The translations under genes and the position numbers were made by a program. This document shows, in pieces, positions 9,105-17,590 of a stretch of 64,000 bases of DNA (its first letter is position 1; each line of letters begins with the position of its first letter). The notes under the pieces were generated by a model that did no database searches, was not told the origin of the DNA, and was given only the letters and a program-made list of their open reading frames with translations. Source of the DNA: JACQAP01 sp035548375 (GTDB lineage: Bacteria > Pseudomonadota > Gammaproteobacteria > Burkholderiales > JACQAP01); NCBI GenBank assembly GCA_035548375.1, contig DASZTG010000054.1, positions 62,001 through 126,000 of the forward strand, read 5' to 3'.

Positions 9105-9659
9105 ATGTCGATCCAGACCTTGAAGGACCGCCTGCCCGAGTATGCCAAGGACCTGAAGCTGAACCTCGGTTCCCTCGCGGCTGAAAACGTGCTGAACGAT
9201 ACGTTGAAATCCGGCACGTTCGTCGCGGCGGCGATCGCTTCGCGCAATCCGCAAGTCATCGCGGCGATCGACGCCGAATTCGGACCGAAGCTCGCACCGG
9301 CCGACTTGACGGCCGCAAAGGCAGCGGCCGCGATCATGGGCATGAACAACGTGTACTACCGCTTTCTGCACCTGTCGGAGAACGAGGAGTATTCGCGACT
9401 GCCGGCGAAGCTGCGCATGAACGTCATCGGCGCGCCGGGCACGGCGAAGGAGAATTTCGAGCTGTGGTCGCTGGCCGTATCGGCGATCAACGGCTGCGGA
9501 AAGTGCATCACGGCCCACGAGAAAGTCGTGCGCGCGGCGGGGCTGACCGTCGAGCAGGTCCAGGCAGCCGTCCGCATCGCTTCGGTCGTGCACGCGGTGG
9601 CCGTAGTGCTGGACGCGGAATCGGCGATTGCCACGAGCACGCTTGCGGCCGCCGCGTAA
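9105..9659 (+). CDS. ahpD: Alkyl hydroperoxidase AhpD
   Basis: 184 residues, all-helical carboxymuconolactone decarboxylase/AhpD fold. The active-site motif is Cys131-Gly-Lys-Cys134 followed by His138 in NGCGKCITAHE, with ENFELWSLAVSAIN ahead of it, as in mycobacterial AhpD. It serves as the disulfide reductase that recycles AhpC and has weak peroxidase activity itself. The ATG at 9105 follows AAGGAGG at 9092-9098; a longer frame opening at 8994 inside ahpC is not needed. A hairpin terminator follows directly. Confidence 0.94.
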   Translation: MSIQTLKDRLPEYAKDLKLNLGSLAAENVLNDTLKSGTFVAAAIASRNPQVIAAIDAEFGPKLAPADLTAAKAAAAIMGMNNVYYRFLHLSENEEYSRLPAKLRMNVIGAPGTAKENFELWSLAVSAINGCGKCITAHEKVVRAAGLTVEQVQAAVRIASVVHAVAVVLDAESAIATSTLAAAA

Positions 9660-9677
9660 AACCTGCGCATGCAAATG

Positions 9678-9710
9678 AAAACGGGCGGCAACTGCCGCCC
9701 GTTTTGTTTT
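9678..9710. terminator. Bidirectional terminator between ahpD and hemerythrin gene
   Basis: A stem of ACGGGCGGC (9681-9689) and GCCGCCCGT (9694-9702) with an AACT loop is flanked by AAA on the left and TTT on the right, extending the stem to 9678-9705, then TTTTGTTTT. The A and T flanks let it end transcription from ahpD on one strand and from the converging hemerythrin gene on the other. Confidence 0.9.
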
Positions 9711-9722
9711 GGCAAGCCGAGG

Positions 9723-10133
9723 TCAATGCGTCGCGGCACCCGGCTCGAAGCCTTTTTCCTTCATGTAGAGCGCCAGCACGTGGTCCATGCTCGATGCGTG
9801 CGCGGCGAACCATTGCGCCACCGCCCGCGCCAGCACGCGACCGAAGCGCGGCTCCCCGGCAGCGGCGCGATTGCGAACTTCCCGCGCCGTCTCGAGGACG
9901 CCGTCGTGCTCGCGTGCATGGCATTCAAGCGGCGGGAATTGCATATCGCGCATCCAGCGCTGCTCCTGCGCAAAATGCTCCTCGGTGTGCAGGATGAATA
10001 CGTCCAGGATGCCCAGCACCTCCTCATCGGCCGCATCGGCAAGCCGGTTCAGCAGATCAATGAATTCGCGATGCGTATCGTCCATGACGCCCTGGTCGAG
10101 CACCAGGCTGTCGTCCCATTGCATGACCGGCAT
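9723..10133 (-). CDS. Bacteriohemerythrin
   Basis: 136 residues of the single-domain hemerythrin family, a four-helix bundle with a non-haem di-iron oxygen-binding site. Visible ligands are His21 (DDTHREF), His49, His53 and Glu57 in LHTEEHFAQEQ, a histidine in CHAREHD and the C-terminal HASSMDH (His-x4-Asp). It binds oxygen in the cytoplasm and may store or deliver oxygen or sense it. It ends at the terminator shared with ahpD. The next gene upstream on the same strand is a ferritin-like protein 59 bases away, so a shared transcript is possible. Confidence 0.92.
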   Translation of the reverse strand: MPVMQWDDSLVLDQGVMDDTHREFIDLLNRLADAADEEVLGILDVFILHTEEHFAQEQRWMRDMQFPPLECHAREHDGVLETAREVRNRAAAGEPRFGRVLARAVAQWFAAHASSMDHVLALYMKEKGFEPGAATH

Positions 10134-10192
10134 GCAGCCTCCTGCGACATTGCTTACCCCAAGTCTAACCCATGCCGGTGGCGTCCGACGCT

Positions 10193-10777
10193 TCAGCCGA
10201 CGAAAGCCGCCGGCACCGGGTCGTCACCCAGCGCATTGCGCAGGATGGCAAGGTGCATGGCCTCGTCGCCCAGGATGCTTGCGGCCGCGCGCGCAAGATC
10301 GCGGTTGCCGAACTGCGCCACTGCGCCAAGATAGGCGCTGACCGCACCCTGCTCCAGTTGCGCGGCGAACTTGACCACATCCGCCTGGCCCTTGAGCTTG
10401 TCTACCGGAAAGTCGTACTTCCTTTTCGGTTCACCCGGCTTCCCGCCCAGCTTCGAGACGGTCGCGGCGAGCAGGTCGGCATGCGCCTTGTGGTGGCCTT
10501 GGAACTTCAGCGCGAGGGCCCTGGTGCCGGCGTCCAGCAATCCGCTGTCGGCGCCCAACTGGTAGGCGGCGATGCCCTCGCGTTCCGCGGCAAGCGCCGA
10601 GTTCAGGATCGCGATGTCGTTCTCGGTTCCGCTCCCGCCTTTTTGCGCGGCGGCAAGATTTTCACAGCCGGCGAGCAGCGCGATGGCGGATGCCGACAGC
10701 AGCAGGCCGGATTCGCCCAGGAAGCGCCGGCGCGACGGGTTCAACATAAGATTGCGTGGGATTTCGAGAAAAGACAT
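10193..10777 (-). CDS. Tat-exported ferritin-like domain lipoprotein
   Basis: 194 residues. The N-terminus has a twin-arginine signal (SRRRFLGESG) followed by a hydrophobic stretch and a lipobox-like LLAGC. The mature part is a helical ferritin-like domain with Glu and His in pairs: AAEREGIAAY, FQGHHKAHADLL, AAQLEQGAVSAY and LGDEAMHLAIL, which could bind a di-iron centre. Start at ATG 10777, behind AAGGAGAGG. It lies 78 bases downstream of an ECF sigma gene on the same strand, so it is probably in its operon. A role in periplasmic metal or oxidative stress defence is inferred. Confidence 0.8.
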   Translation of the reverse strand: MSFLEIPRNLMLNPSRRRFLGESGLLLSASAIALLAGCENLAAAQKGGSGTENDIAILNSALAAEREGIAAYQLGADSGLLDAGTRALALKFQGHHKAHADLLAATVSKLGGKPGEPKRKYDFPVDKLKGQADVVKFAAQLEQGAVSAYLGAVAQFGNRDLARAAASILGDEAMHLAILRNALGDDPVPAAFVG

Positions 10778-10855
10778 GTCCCTCTCCTTTCGAGATGTGG
10801 CGTTGCTCGGGTTGACGCCGGCGTCAATGCCGGCAGGACGACCGCCGCGAGGCGG

Positions 10856-11557
10856 TCAGGTGGTATCGGGCGGGGGAAGGGCGGCCAGCACGGCCGCCAC
10901 GATGCGATCGCAGCGGGCGCCCTCGAATCCGAAGGCATCCGCCATGCCAATGTCGGCTTCGCGCGCCAGCGATTCCCGCAACAGGCTGCGCGCGCGGAAG
11001 AAACGCGTGCGCACCGTCGCCTCCGGGAGGTCGAGGCTGGCCGCGGTCTCTTCGACCGTCAATTCCTCGACGCCCCGCAGCACGAACACCGTGCGAAATG
11101 CATTGGGCAGGGCATCGATGTGACGCTCGATCAGCCGGCGCACCTCGGCACGCGCGGCGGCAGCGTCAGGCGTCTCCGCGGCGCTCACCGCACGCTCGAC
11201 AGGCGATGAATCGCCTTCGTCGTCCGTACCCGCGAAAACGATGACGTTGCTCTCGCGCCGGCGTTTGCGCAGGCGCATGAGCGACTCGTTCAGCACGATG
11301 CGCGTGAGCCAGGTTGAAAGCCTGGAGTCGGCACGATAGCTGCCGAGCGCCTGGTATGCGGCAAGATACGCGACCTGCAGCGCATCCTCGGCTTCGGCGT
11401 CGTCGCGCAGCACGGCGCGTGCGACGCGGAACATCTGGCGATTGTTCCGGCGCATCACCGCCTCGAACGCGGAACTGTCGCCGTCTAGCGCCCGCTCGAC
11501 CAGCATGGGGTCGGGCACATCGGCCATAAAGCGATCGGCAATGGCACGCACGGGCAT
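10856..11557 (-). CDS. ECF-type RNA polymerase sigma factor
   Basis: 233 residues with sigma region 2 (FEAVMRRNNRQMFRVARAVL, then AEDALQVAYLAAY, STWLTRIVLNE) and region 4 (LPNAFRTVFVLRGVEEL, LDLPEATVRTRFFRARSLL). Between them lies a polar linker of about 50 residues. The ATG follows AGGAGCAGGA. ECF sigma factors redirect RNA polymerase to stress genes and usually have a neighbouring anti-sigma factor. None is visible here; the downstream gene is the Tat ferritin-like protein. Control therefore may be transcriptional or involve an unlinked partner. Confidence 0.9.
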   Translation of the reverse strand: MPVRAIADRFMADVPDPMLVERALDGDSSAFEAVMRRNNRQMFRVARAVLRDDAEAEDALQVAYLAAYQALGSYRADSRLSTWLTRIVLNESLMRLRKRRRESNVIVFAGTDDEGDSSPVERAVSAAETPDAAAARAEVRRLIERHIDALPNAFRTVFVLRGVEELTVEETAASLDLPEATVRTRFFRARSLLRESLAREADIGMADAFGFEGARCDRIVAAVLAALPPPDTT

Positions 11558-11582
11558 TTCCTGCTCCTGACGGGTCTTTGCA

Positions 11583-11614
11583 CATGAGATGCTGAAGCAT
11601 TCTGCCGCGTTCCC
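11583..11614 (-). promoter_or_regulatory. Possible autoregulated ECF promoter of the sigma gene
   Basis: On the minus strand, GGGAAC (11614-11609) resembles the GGAAC -35 element of ECF promoters. About 16 bases downstream lies GCATCTCA, partly like the GTCTAA -10 element. It sits 26-57 bases ahead of the sigma-factor start. ECF genes often transcribe themselves; the -10 match is weak. Confidence 0.35.
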
Positions 11615-11655
11615 GACTTGATTTGCCGTCGCTTCACCCTGAACTGGAAATCGCC

Positions 11656-12546
11656 ATGCCCGAACTGCCCGACATCGTCGTCTACATAGAAAGCCTGGAA
11701 GCCAGGATTCTCGGGCACACGCTGAACAAGGTCAGGGTGCTGAATCCGTTCCTGCTGAGGACGGCATCGCCGCCGATCCCGGCGATCGAAGGGCGCAAGG
11801 TTATCGGGCTCTCCCGCCTCGGAAAACGCATCGTGATGCGCTTCGACGGAGAACTTTTCCTCGTATTCCACTTGATGATTGCGGGCAGGTTGCGCTGGAC
11901 CGACGGACAGGCGAAGCCAAAACTCCCGGGACGCATGGCGCTTGCCGTGTTCGAGTTCGACAGCGGGACGCTGGTATTCACGGAAGCGGGAACGAAGCGC
12001 ATGGCGTCGCTACACCTCGTCGACGGCCAGGCCGGGCTGGACGCGCTTCATGTCGCTGGCCTCGAAGTCCTGGAATCCGACTTCGCCGTATTCACGCGGC
12101 AGCTTCGATCGCACAATCACACGCTCAAGCGCGCGCTGACCAACCCGCACCTGTTCAGCGGCATCGGCAACGCCTATTCGGACGAGATCCTGCATCGCGC
12201 GAAGCTGTCGCCCATCGCGATGACGCAGAAGCTGGACGACGGCGAAATCGAACGCCTCTATCACGCCATTCGCGGATCGCTGAAGGATTGGACGGACTTG
12301 CTTCGCGAGCAGGCGGCCGGGAAATTTCCGGAGAAGGTCACCGCGTTCCGCGAGGAGATGGCGGTGCACGGCCGGTTCGGCAAGCCCTGCCCGGAATGCG
12401 GCGCACCCGTGCAACGCATCGTGCACGGCGACCACGAGACCAACTACTGCGCGCGTTGCCAGACCGGTGGAAAAGTCCTCGCCGATCGCGCGCTGTCGAA
12501 ATTACTCAAGAAAAGCTGGCCGCGCTCGATCGACGACCTCGACTAG
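11656..12546 (+). CDS. Fpg/Nei-family DNA glycosylase/AP lyase
   Basis: About 296 residues. The mature N-terminus PELPD supplies the catalytic Pro and Glu of the formamidopyrimidine-DNA glycosylase family, which excises oxidised bases and nicks DNA by beta/delta elimination. The H2TH part appears as LTNPHLFSGIGNAYSDEIL. The C-terminal zinc finger is CPECGAP...CARCQTGG with four cysteines. The start at 11656 is fixed by the need for Pro at position 2; the open frame extends to 11623. It may be a Nei/Fpg variant rather than canonical MutM. It fits the oxidative stress neighbourhood but is transcribed apart from it. Confidence 0.9.
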   Translation: MPELPDIVVYIESLEARILGHTLNKVRVLNPFLLRTASPPIPAIEGRKVIGLSRLGKRIVMRFDGELFLVFHLMIAGRLRWTDGQAKPKLPGRMALAVFEFDSGTLVFTEAGTKRMASLHLVDGQAGLDALHVAGLEVLESDFAVFTRQLRSHNHTLKRALTNPHLFSGIGNAYSDEILHRAKLSPIAMTQKLDDGEIERLYHAIRGSLKDWTDLLREQAAGKFPEKVTAFREEMAVHGRFGKPCPECGAPVQRIVHGDHETNYCARCQTGGKVLADRALSKLLKKSWPRSIDDLD

Positions 12547-12640
12547 CGCGAAATCGAAAAGCGGGGAAAGGCGAACCTTCCCCCGTAAAGGAGCGCGTCC
12601 ACTCGGGAGAGAGTTTTGACGTGCGCTCGTGAAGCTACTG

Positions 12641-13390
12641 TCAGCGAAAGCCGCCCGAAGCCGTGATGCGCTCTCCGGTCAGCCAGTTCGACTCATCGGA
12701 CGCGAGGAATACCGCGACCTTCGAAATGTCTTCGGGCTGGCCGAAACGCCCGAGCGGCGTCTGCGCGACCATCTGCTTCTGGAAATCGCTGCCGACCACG
12801 CCGGCGGTATGCGTGCCCTCTGTCTCCACGCCGCCGGGCGCGATGGTGTTTACGCGAATGTTCTTCGACCCTAGCTCCTTGGCCAGCACGCGCGTCACCG
12901 CGTCGATCGCGCTCTTGGTCGCGGAGTAGACCACCGAGTTCGGCACGGCGGTCTCGCTGACCACCGAGCTCAGGTTGATCACGCTGCCGCCGCCCGGAGC
13001 GAAATGCCTGACCGCTTCCTGCGTCGCCAGGATGGTACCGAGCACGTTCGTATTGAACTGCCGATGGAATTCCGATTCGGTTACCGCTTCCAGCGCGCCG
13101 AACTGGTATACGCCGGCGTTGTTGACCAGCACGTCCACCTGCCCGAACGCCTGCTTCGTTTCGGCGAACAGCTTTTTTACGTCGTCCGCCTTCGACAGGT
13201 CGGCCTGCACGGCAATCGCCTTGCCGCCCTTGCCCTTGATTTCCGCGACGACGCGATCGGCGCCTTCCTTGCTCGACGAATAATTCACCACGACCGACGC
13301 GCCCTCCGCGCCGAATCCCCTGGCAATGCCGGCGCCGATGCCCTTCGACGCGCCGGTGACCACCGCCACCTTGCCTTTGAGCCTGCTCAT
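12641..13390 (-). CDS. SDR-family oxidoreductase (3-oxoacyl-ACP reductase-like)
   Basis: 249 residues of a classical short-chain dehydrogenase: TGASKGIG cofactor loop, NNAG, catalytic Ser in LSSVV, YSATK (Tyr and Lys of the active site), and a C-terminal GERITASGGFR. NADP(H) preference is suggested by the Lys in the TGASKGIG loop; the substrate is unknown. A 34-base perfect palindrome lies just ahead of the start, in the gap separating it from an ArsR-type regulator gene on the same strand, so it is probably that regulator's target. Confidence 0.9.
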   Translation of the reverse strand: MSRLKGKVAVVTGASKGIGAGIARGFGAEGASVVVNYSSSKEGADRVVAEIKGKGGKAIAVQADLSKADDVKKLFAETKQAFGQVDVLVNNAGVYQFGALEAVTESEFHRQFNTNVLGTILATQEAVRHFAPGGGSVINLSSVVSETAVPNSVVYSATKSAIDAVTRVLAKELGSKNIRVNTIAPGGVETEGTHTAGVVGSDFQKQMVAQTPLGRFGQPEDISKVAVFLASDESNWLTGERITASGGFR

Positions 13391-13403
13391 GCGAGCCTCC
13401 GAT

Positions 13404-13437
13404 AACAGTTAGATGATTAGATAATCATCTAACTGTT
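13404..13437. promoter_or_regulatory. Perfect palindromic operator ahead of the SDR gene
   Basis: Two 15-base arms, AACAGTTAGATGATT (13404-13418) and its exact reverse complement (13423-13437), are separated by AGAT. The repeat is AT-rich in GC-rich DNA and lies 14 bases upstream of the SDR start. Weak pairing and the absence of a T-run make a terminator unlikely. Size and symmetry fit a dimeric winged-helix repressor such as the adjacent ArsR-family protein. Confidence 0.8.
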
Positions 13438-13474
13438 GAGGCCGGGTGTCAAGCGACGGAAGTAACCACGGGTT

Positions 13475-13768
13475 TCAAATTTTGGAAAGACGCTCCAGAT
13501 AGGCGCGCAGGACTTCGCGCTGCAGGGCGATGTTCATGAACTTGCCCTCCTTGTCGGTCTGCACCAGCCCCGCGATTTCCAGCTCCTTGATGTGGTGCGA
13601 GAAGGTGGCGGCACTTACGTCGTGCTCTCCACGCAGAGCGACGCACGCCAAGGGTTCGTCGGCCGCGCCCAGTTGCCGCAGGATTTCGTAGCGGCGTGGC
13701 TCCGCCAGTGCACGCGAGATGCGCGCAAACTGGCGATCGGTGAGCTTGGTCTTGTCGGAGGCTGCCAC
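13475..13768 (-). CDS. ArsR-family winged-helix transcriptional regulator
   Basis: About 97 residues from a proposed GTG start at 13768; no better start lies in the frame. The helix-turn-helix reads RALAEPRRYEILRQLG, then HDVSAATFSHHIKELEIAGLV and a short wing, as in ArsR repressors. No metal-binding cysteine pair of the ELCVCDL type is present, so it is probably not a metal sensor. TATATATA upstream may be its -10 region. The neighbours, an SDR and the palindrome between them, suggest control of that SDR in response to a small molecule. Confidence 0.82.
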   Translation of the reverse strand: MAASDKTKLTDRQFARISRALAEPRRYEILRQLGAADEPLACVALRGEHDVSAATFSHHIKELEIAGLVQTDKEGKFMNIALQREVLRAYLERLSKI

Positions 13769-13832
13769 GTCGAGATCAATTGCCGCGATGCTGCCTATAT
13801 ATATGCCCCGGCCCTCGTGCGCAAGCCCGGCC

Positions 13833-14591
13833 TTACAACGCAACTTCTGGAAGCGACGCGGAACGGGTGCCGGACACGGGCCGATTGTCCACCGCATGAT
13901 AGGTGAACACCGCGGCGAACTTGGTTGCATCGGTTCGATTGCGCCCGGCCGCATGCAGCGCGCGGCAATGAAAGAACAGCACGTCGCCGGCGTCGAGTTC
14001 CGCGGGAACGCGCGTCTCGACCAGCGCGCGATTTTCCGCGGCGTCGGCACGGAAAAATTTCTCCCCGTCGTATTGTTGCCGCCCGAATTCACTCCGGTGC
14101 GAACCGGGCACCAGCCAGAGGCAGCCGTTCTCCTCATGCTCCCTGCCGAGCGCCAGCCAGATGGATACGAGCTCGCGCTTCTCGAAGGACCAGTAGCGGA
14201 TGTCCTGGTGCCAGCCGGTCGCGCTGCTGAACGCCGGATTTTTGGTCATCACGCAATTATGGTGGGCCTGCGAAAGCTCGATGCGCGGCCCGATCAGTTG
14301 CCGCATCCGGACGGCAATTTCCGGCGAGACGGCGAATTCGCGAAACGACGCGTCCCTGGCATAGGCCTGCAGCAGCCTTCGCACGGTGCGTCCTCCGGGG
14401 GCATCCAGCGAAGCCGGCGATCCGGGGTATTTGACGTCGGCTTCGAATTCGACCGGCGGCACGATAGCGGCCAAGTGTCGTTGCGCGACCGCTTTCATCG
14501 CATCGCACGCGGCCGAGGAAACGAGGCCGCGCGCAATGGTGAATCCGTCACGCGAAAACCGCTCGAGTTCTTCGGTAGAAAATCCGGGCAA
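13833..14591 (-). CDS. Phytanoyl-CoA dioxygenase (PhyH) family protein
   Basis: 252 residues of the Fe(II)/2-oxoglutarate dioxygenase superfamily. The iron facial triad is visible as His and Asp in GWHQDIRYW and the distal His in FFHCRALHAAGRN. LWLVPGSHRSEF is typical of PhyH proteins. The reaction would hydroxylate a substrate using oxygen and 2-oxoglutarate; the substrate is unknown. The only available start is a TTG without a good ribosome site, so the N-terminus is uncertain, although FSTEELERFSRDGFTIARG is the normal PhyH beginning. The ArsR gene starts 64 bases downstream. Confidence 0.85.
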   Translation of the reverse strand: MPGFSTEELERFSRDGFTIARGLVSSAACDAMKAVAQRHLAAIVPPVEFEADVKYPGSPASLDAPGGRTVRRLLQAYARDASFREFAVSPEIAVRMRQLIGPRIELSQAHHNCVMTKNPAFSSATGWHQDIRYWSFEKRELVSIWLALGREHEENGCLWLVPGSHRSEFGRQQYDGEKFFRADAAENRALVETRVPAELDAGDVLFFHCRALHAAGRNRTDATKFAAVFTYHAVDNRPVSGTRSASLPEVAL

Positions 14592-14702
14592 GGAAAGGAC
14601 GGCGGGTAGGAATGCGAAGCCGCGATTTTACCGGGGAAGCCGGTGCCGGCGCGACCGGCGATCACGCCATCCGGTCACCGCCTGCGGGCTCGATGCCGCC
14701 CG

Positions 14703-15758
14703 TCAGCGATAGGCAGCGTTGAATTTATCCAGCGCCGCGCTGCCGGGGCAAAGATCGCCCTCGGCGAACTGGTTGAACGGCTTTTCCACGCTGCCCAGGT
14801 GAGCATGCAGGTCTTCGGGATCGGCATCGACATGCAGCAGGCCGGTCACGATCTCGCCGGCCGCCTTGCGTTCCTGCAGGTAATTCATCGCCGCGATGCG
14901 ATCGTGCACGTCGTACTCCGAGGCAAGCTTGCGCAGCTTCAGCACCGACCCGTCGTGCTGCGTGACTTCCTCCACCGTGCCGGGTGCGTAGTCGGCCGTG
15001 ATGGTCTCGCGCGGCAGCATGACGTCGAGCTGGTTCACCGCCTCGTTGTGCTCGCGCACGAAATCGAAGCTCTTGGTCGAGCCCACGTGGTTGTTGAAAG
15101 CCACGCAGGGCGAAATGCAGTCGATGAAGGCCGCGCCGCGATGCAGGATCGCGCCCTTGATCAGCGGCACGAGCTGCGCCTTGTCGCCGGAAAAGCTGCG
15201 CGCAACGTAGGTCGCCCCGAGCTCCATCGCGAGCAGCACCATGTCGATGGCCGAATCGGTGTTGACCGCGCCCTTCTTGCTCTTGGACCCCTTGTCGGAA
15301 GTCGCGGAAAACTGGCCCTTCGTCAGGCCATACACGCCGTTGTTCTCGACGATGTAGACCATGTTCACGCCGCGGCGCACGCTGTGCGCGAACTGGCCGA
15401 GGCCGATGGAAGCTGAGTCGCCGTCGCCCGAAACGCCCATGTAAATGAGTTCCCGGTTCGCCAGGTTCGCGCCGGTCAGCACCGAGGGCATGCGACCGTG
15501 GACGCTGTTGAATCCGTGCGAGCTGCTGAGGAAATACGTCGGCGTCTTCGAGGAACAACCGATGCCGGAGAGCTTGGCGATGCGATGAGGCGGCAGGTCG
15601 AGCTCGAAGCAGGCCTGGATGATCGCGGCGCTGATGGAATCGTGACCGCAGCCGGCGCACAGGGTCGATACCGCGCCTTCGTAGTCCCGGCGGGTGAATC
15701 CGAGCTTGTTTTCCGGTAGCTTCGGGTGGTGAAGCTTGGGTTTGGCAATATAGGTCAT
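14703..15758 (-). CDS. korB: 2-oxoacid:acceptor oxidoreductase beta subunit (KorB-like)
   Basis: 351 residues, thiamine-diphosphate subunit. CAGCGHDS at residues 34-41 is the typical beta-subunit start; GDGDSASIGLGQF with the downstream ENNGVYGLTKGQ is the TPP/Mg motif. With the gamma-alpha subunit it decarboxylates a 2-oxoacid to an acyl-CoA, passing electrons to an iron-sulfur acceptor. The ATG at 15758 overlaps the stop of korA by four bases, so this is the third gene of a tightly coupled operon. 2-oxoglutarate is the likely substrate by analogy to KorABC, but pyruvate or branched-chain oxoacids are not excluded. Confidence 0.88.
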   Translation of the reverse strand: MTYIAKPKLHHPKLPENKLGFTRRDYEGAVSTLCAGCGHDSISAAIIQACFELDLPPHRIAKLSGIGCSSKTPTYFLSSSHGFNSVHGRMPSVLTGANLANRELIYMGVSGDGDSASIGLGQFAHSVRRGVNMVYIVENNGVYGLTKGQFSATSDKGSKSKKGAVNTDSAIDMVLLAMELGATYVARSFSGDKAQLVPLIKGAILHRGAAFIDCISPCVAFNNHVGSTKSFDFVREHNEAVNQLDVMLPRETITADYAPGTVEEVTQHDGSVLKLRKLASEYDVHDRIAAMNYLQERKAAGEIVTGLLHVDADPEDLHAHLGSVEKPFNQFAEGDLCPGSAALDKFNAAYR

Positions 15759-17590
15759 GGCGCAACCTTTCTCATCGGCGTCACTTTCAGCGCCTTGGCA
15801 TCCTCGGCGATCTCGCGCACGATGAAGCGCGCGGTGATGGGCGCGCCGTCGTAGTGCAGCACCGGGGTCAGCTTCGCGGGATCGATTTCGCATTCGTTGA
15901 CCAGCAGCATGCGCAACTGCGCGTCCCTGTTCTGCTCCACCACGAACACGTGGTCGTGCTCGGCGATGAAATCCGCGACTTCCTGCTGGAACGGGAAGGC
16001 CCGGATGCGCATCGCGTCGAAGTGCAGGCCCTGCTGCTCCAGGCCGTCCAGCGCCTCGTGCATGGCGGGACTCGTGGAGCCGTAGTAGATCACGCCCAGC
16101 TTGGTGGGCTGCAAGGCCTTGCGGATCTCGGGCTTCGGCAGGAAATCCTTTGCCGTTTCGAACTTGCGCAGCAGCCGCTGCATGTTGTCCAGGTAATCGG
16201 GCCCGGCTTCGCTATAGCGCGCATAGCGGTCCCGCGTCGTGCCGCGCGTGAAGAACGAACCTCGGCTCGGGTGCGTTCCCGGATAAGTGCGGTACGGAAT
16301 TCCGTCGCCATCGACGTCGAGGTAGCGGCCGAAATCACGTCCTGAATCGAGGAAATCGAAGTCGGCGATCTTGCCGCGGTCGTAACGTCTCGCATCGTCC
16401 CAGGCGAGCGGCCGGCACAGGCGGTCATTCATGCCGATGTCAAGGTCTAGCAGCACAAACACCGGTGTCTGCAACCGCTCGGCCAGGTCGAAGGCATCCG
16501 CGGCGAAGTCGAAGCATTCGGCGGGATCCTCGGGGAACAGCAGCACATGCTTGGTATCACCGTGAGAGGCATACGCGCAAATGCGAACATCCGCCTGCTG
16601 CGTGCGCGTGGGCATGCCCGTCGACGGGCCGCCGCGCTGCACATCGAATATCACCGCGGGAATTTCGGCGAAATACGCGAGGCCGATGAATTCCTGCATC
16701 AGCGAAATGCCCGGTCCCGACGTGGCAGTGAATGCGCGCGCGCCGTTCCAGCTCGCGCCGATGACCATTCCGATGGAGGCCAACTCGTCCTCGGCCTGAA
16801 TGATGGCGTACTTGTTGTTGCCCGATGCGGCGTCCCTGCGATACGTCCGGCAATGGCGCGCGAAGGATTCGGCCAGGCTCGACGATGGCGTGATCGGATA
16901 CCACGCGGCGACCGTCGCCCCGCCATACACACAACCCAGGGCCGAGGCATTGTTGCCGTCGATGAATATGCGATCGCCCACCGCGGAAGCGCGGCGCACG
17001 CGCAGGCCGATCGGGCATTCCAGGTTCTTCAGCGCATATTCGCGGCCGAGGTGCAACGCATGGATGTTCGGCGCGATCAGCTTGTCCTTGCCCTTGAACT
17101 GCTCGCCGATGAGCTTCTCGATCTCTGCGAGGTCCATGTCGAGCAGGGCCGCGAGGGCGCCGACGTAGATGATGTTCTTGAAGAGCTGGCGCTGGCGTGG
17201 GTCGGAGTATTCGCTGTTGCAGATTTCCGTGAGGGGCATACCGATGACGCGCACGTCCTCGCGAAACTTGGATCGCGGCAGCGGCTTGGTCGAGTCGTAG
17301 AAAAGATATCCGCCCGGATCGATGCCGAGCACGTCCTTGTCCCAGGTCTGCGGGTTCATCGCCACCATCAGGTCCACGCCGCCGCGCGCGCCGAGATAGC
17401 CCGCTTCCGACACGCGCACCTCGTACCAGGTCGGCAGCCCCTGGATGTTCGACGGGAAGATGTTGCGCGGGCTCACGGGCACGCCCATGCGCAGGATGGA
17501 TTTTGCGAAGAGCTGGTTGGCCGACGCCGAGCCGGAGCCGTTGACGTTGGCAAACTTGACGACAAAGTCGTTTATTTTTGGCTGCGACAT
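15755..17590 (-). CDS. korA: 2-oxoacid:acceptor oxidoreductase gamma-alpha fusion subunit (KorA-like)
   Basis: 611 residues from the ATG at 17590. Residues 1-190 form the gamma domain that binds CoA (FANVNGSGSASANQLFAKSI, SEAGYLGARGGVDLMVAMN). The rest is the alpha pyrimidine-binding domain (GGATVAAWYPITPSSSLAE, ATSGPGISLMQEFIGLAYF, QRGGPSTGMPTRTQQAD). The open frame continues far upstream to 18523, but that part lies antisense-frame within the preceding gene and is not real. The start overlaps the preceding flavoprotein gene by 19 bases and the end overlaps korB by four. Confidence 0.9.
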   Translation of the reverse strand: MSQPKINDFVVKFANVNGSGSASANQLFAKSILRMGVPVSPRNIFPSNIQGLPTWYEVRVSEAGYLGARGGVDLMVAMNPQTWDKDVLGIDPGGYLFYDSTKPLPRSKFREDVRVIGMPLTEICNSEYSDPRQRQLFKNIIYVGALAALLDMDLAEIEKLIGEQFKGKDKLIAPNIHALHLGREYALKNLECPIGLRVRRASAVGDRIFIDGNNASALGCVYGGATVAAWYPITPSSSLAESFARHCRTYRRDAASGNNKYAIIQAEDELASIGMVIGASWNGARAFTATSGPGISLMQEFIGLAYFAEIPAVIFDVQRGGPSTGMPTRTQQADVRICAYASHGDTKHVLLFPEDPAECFDFAADAFDLAERLQTPVFVLLDLDIGMNDRLCRPLAWDDARRYDRGKIADFDFLDSGRDFGRYLDVDGDGIPYRTYPGTHPSRGSFFTRGTTRDRYARYSEAGPDYLDNMQRLLRKFETAKDFLPKPEIRKALQPTKLGVIYYGSTSPAMHEALDGLEQQGLHFDAMRIRAFPFQQEVADFIAEHDHVFVVEQNRDAQLRMLLVNECEIDPAKLTPVLHYDGAPITARFIVREIAEDAKALKVTPMRKVAP

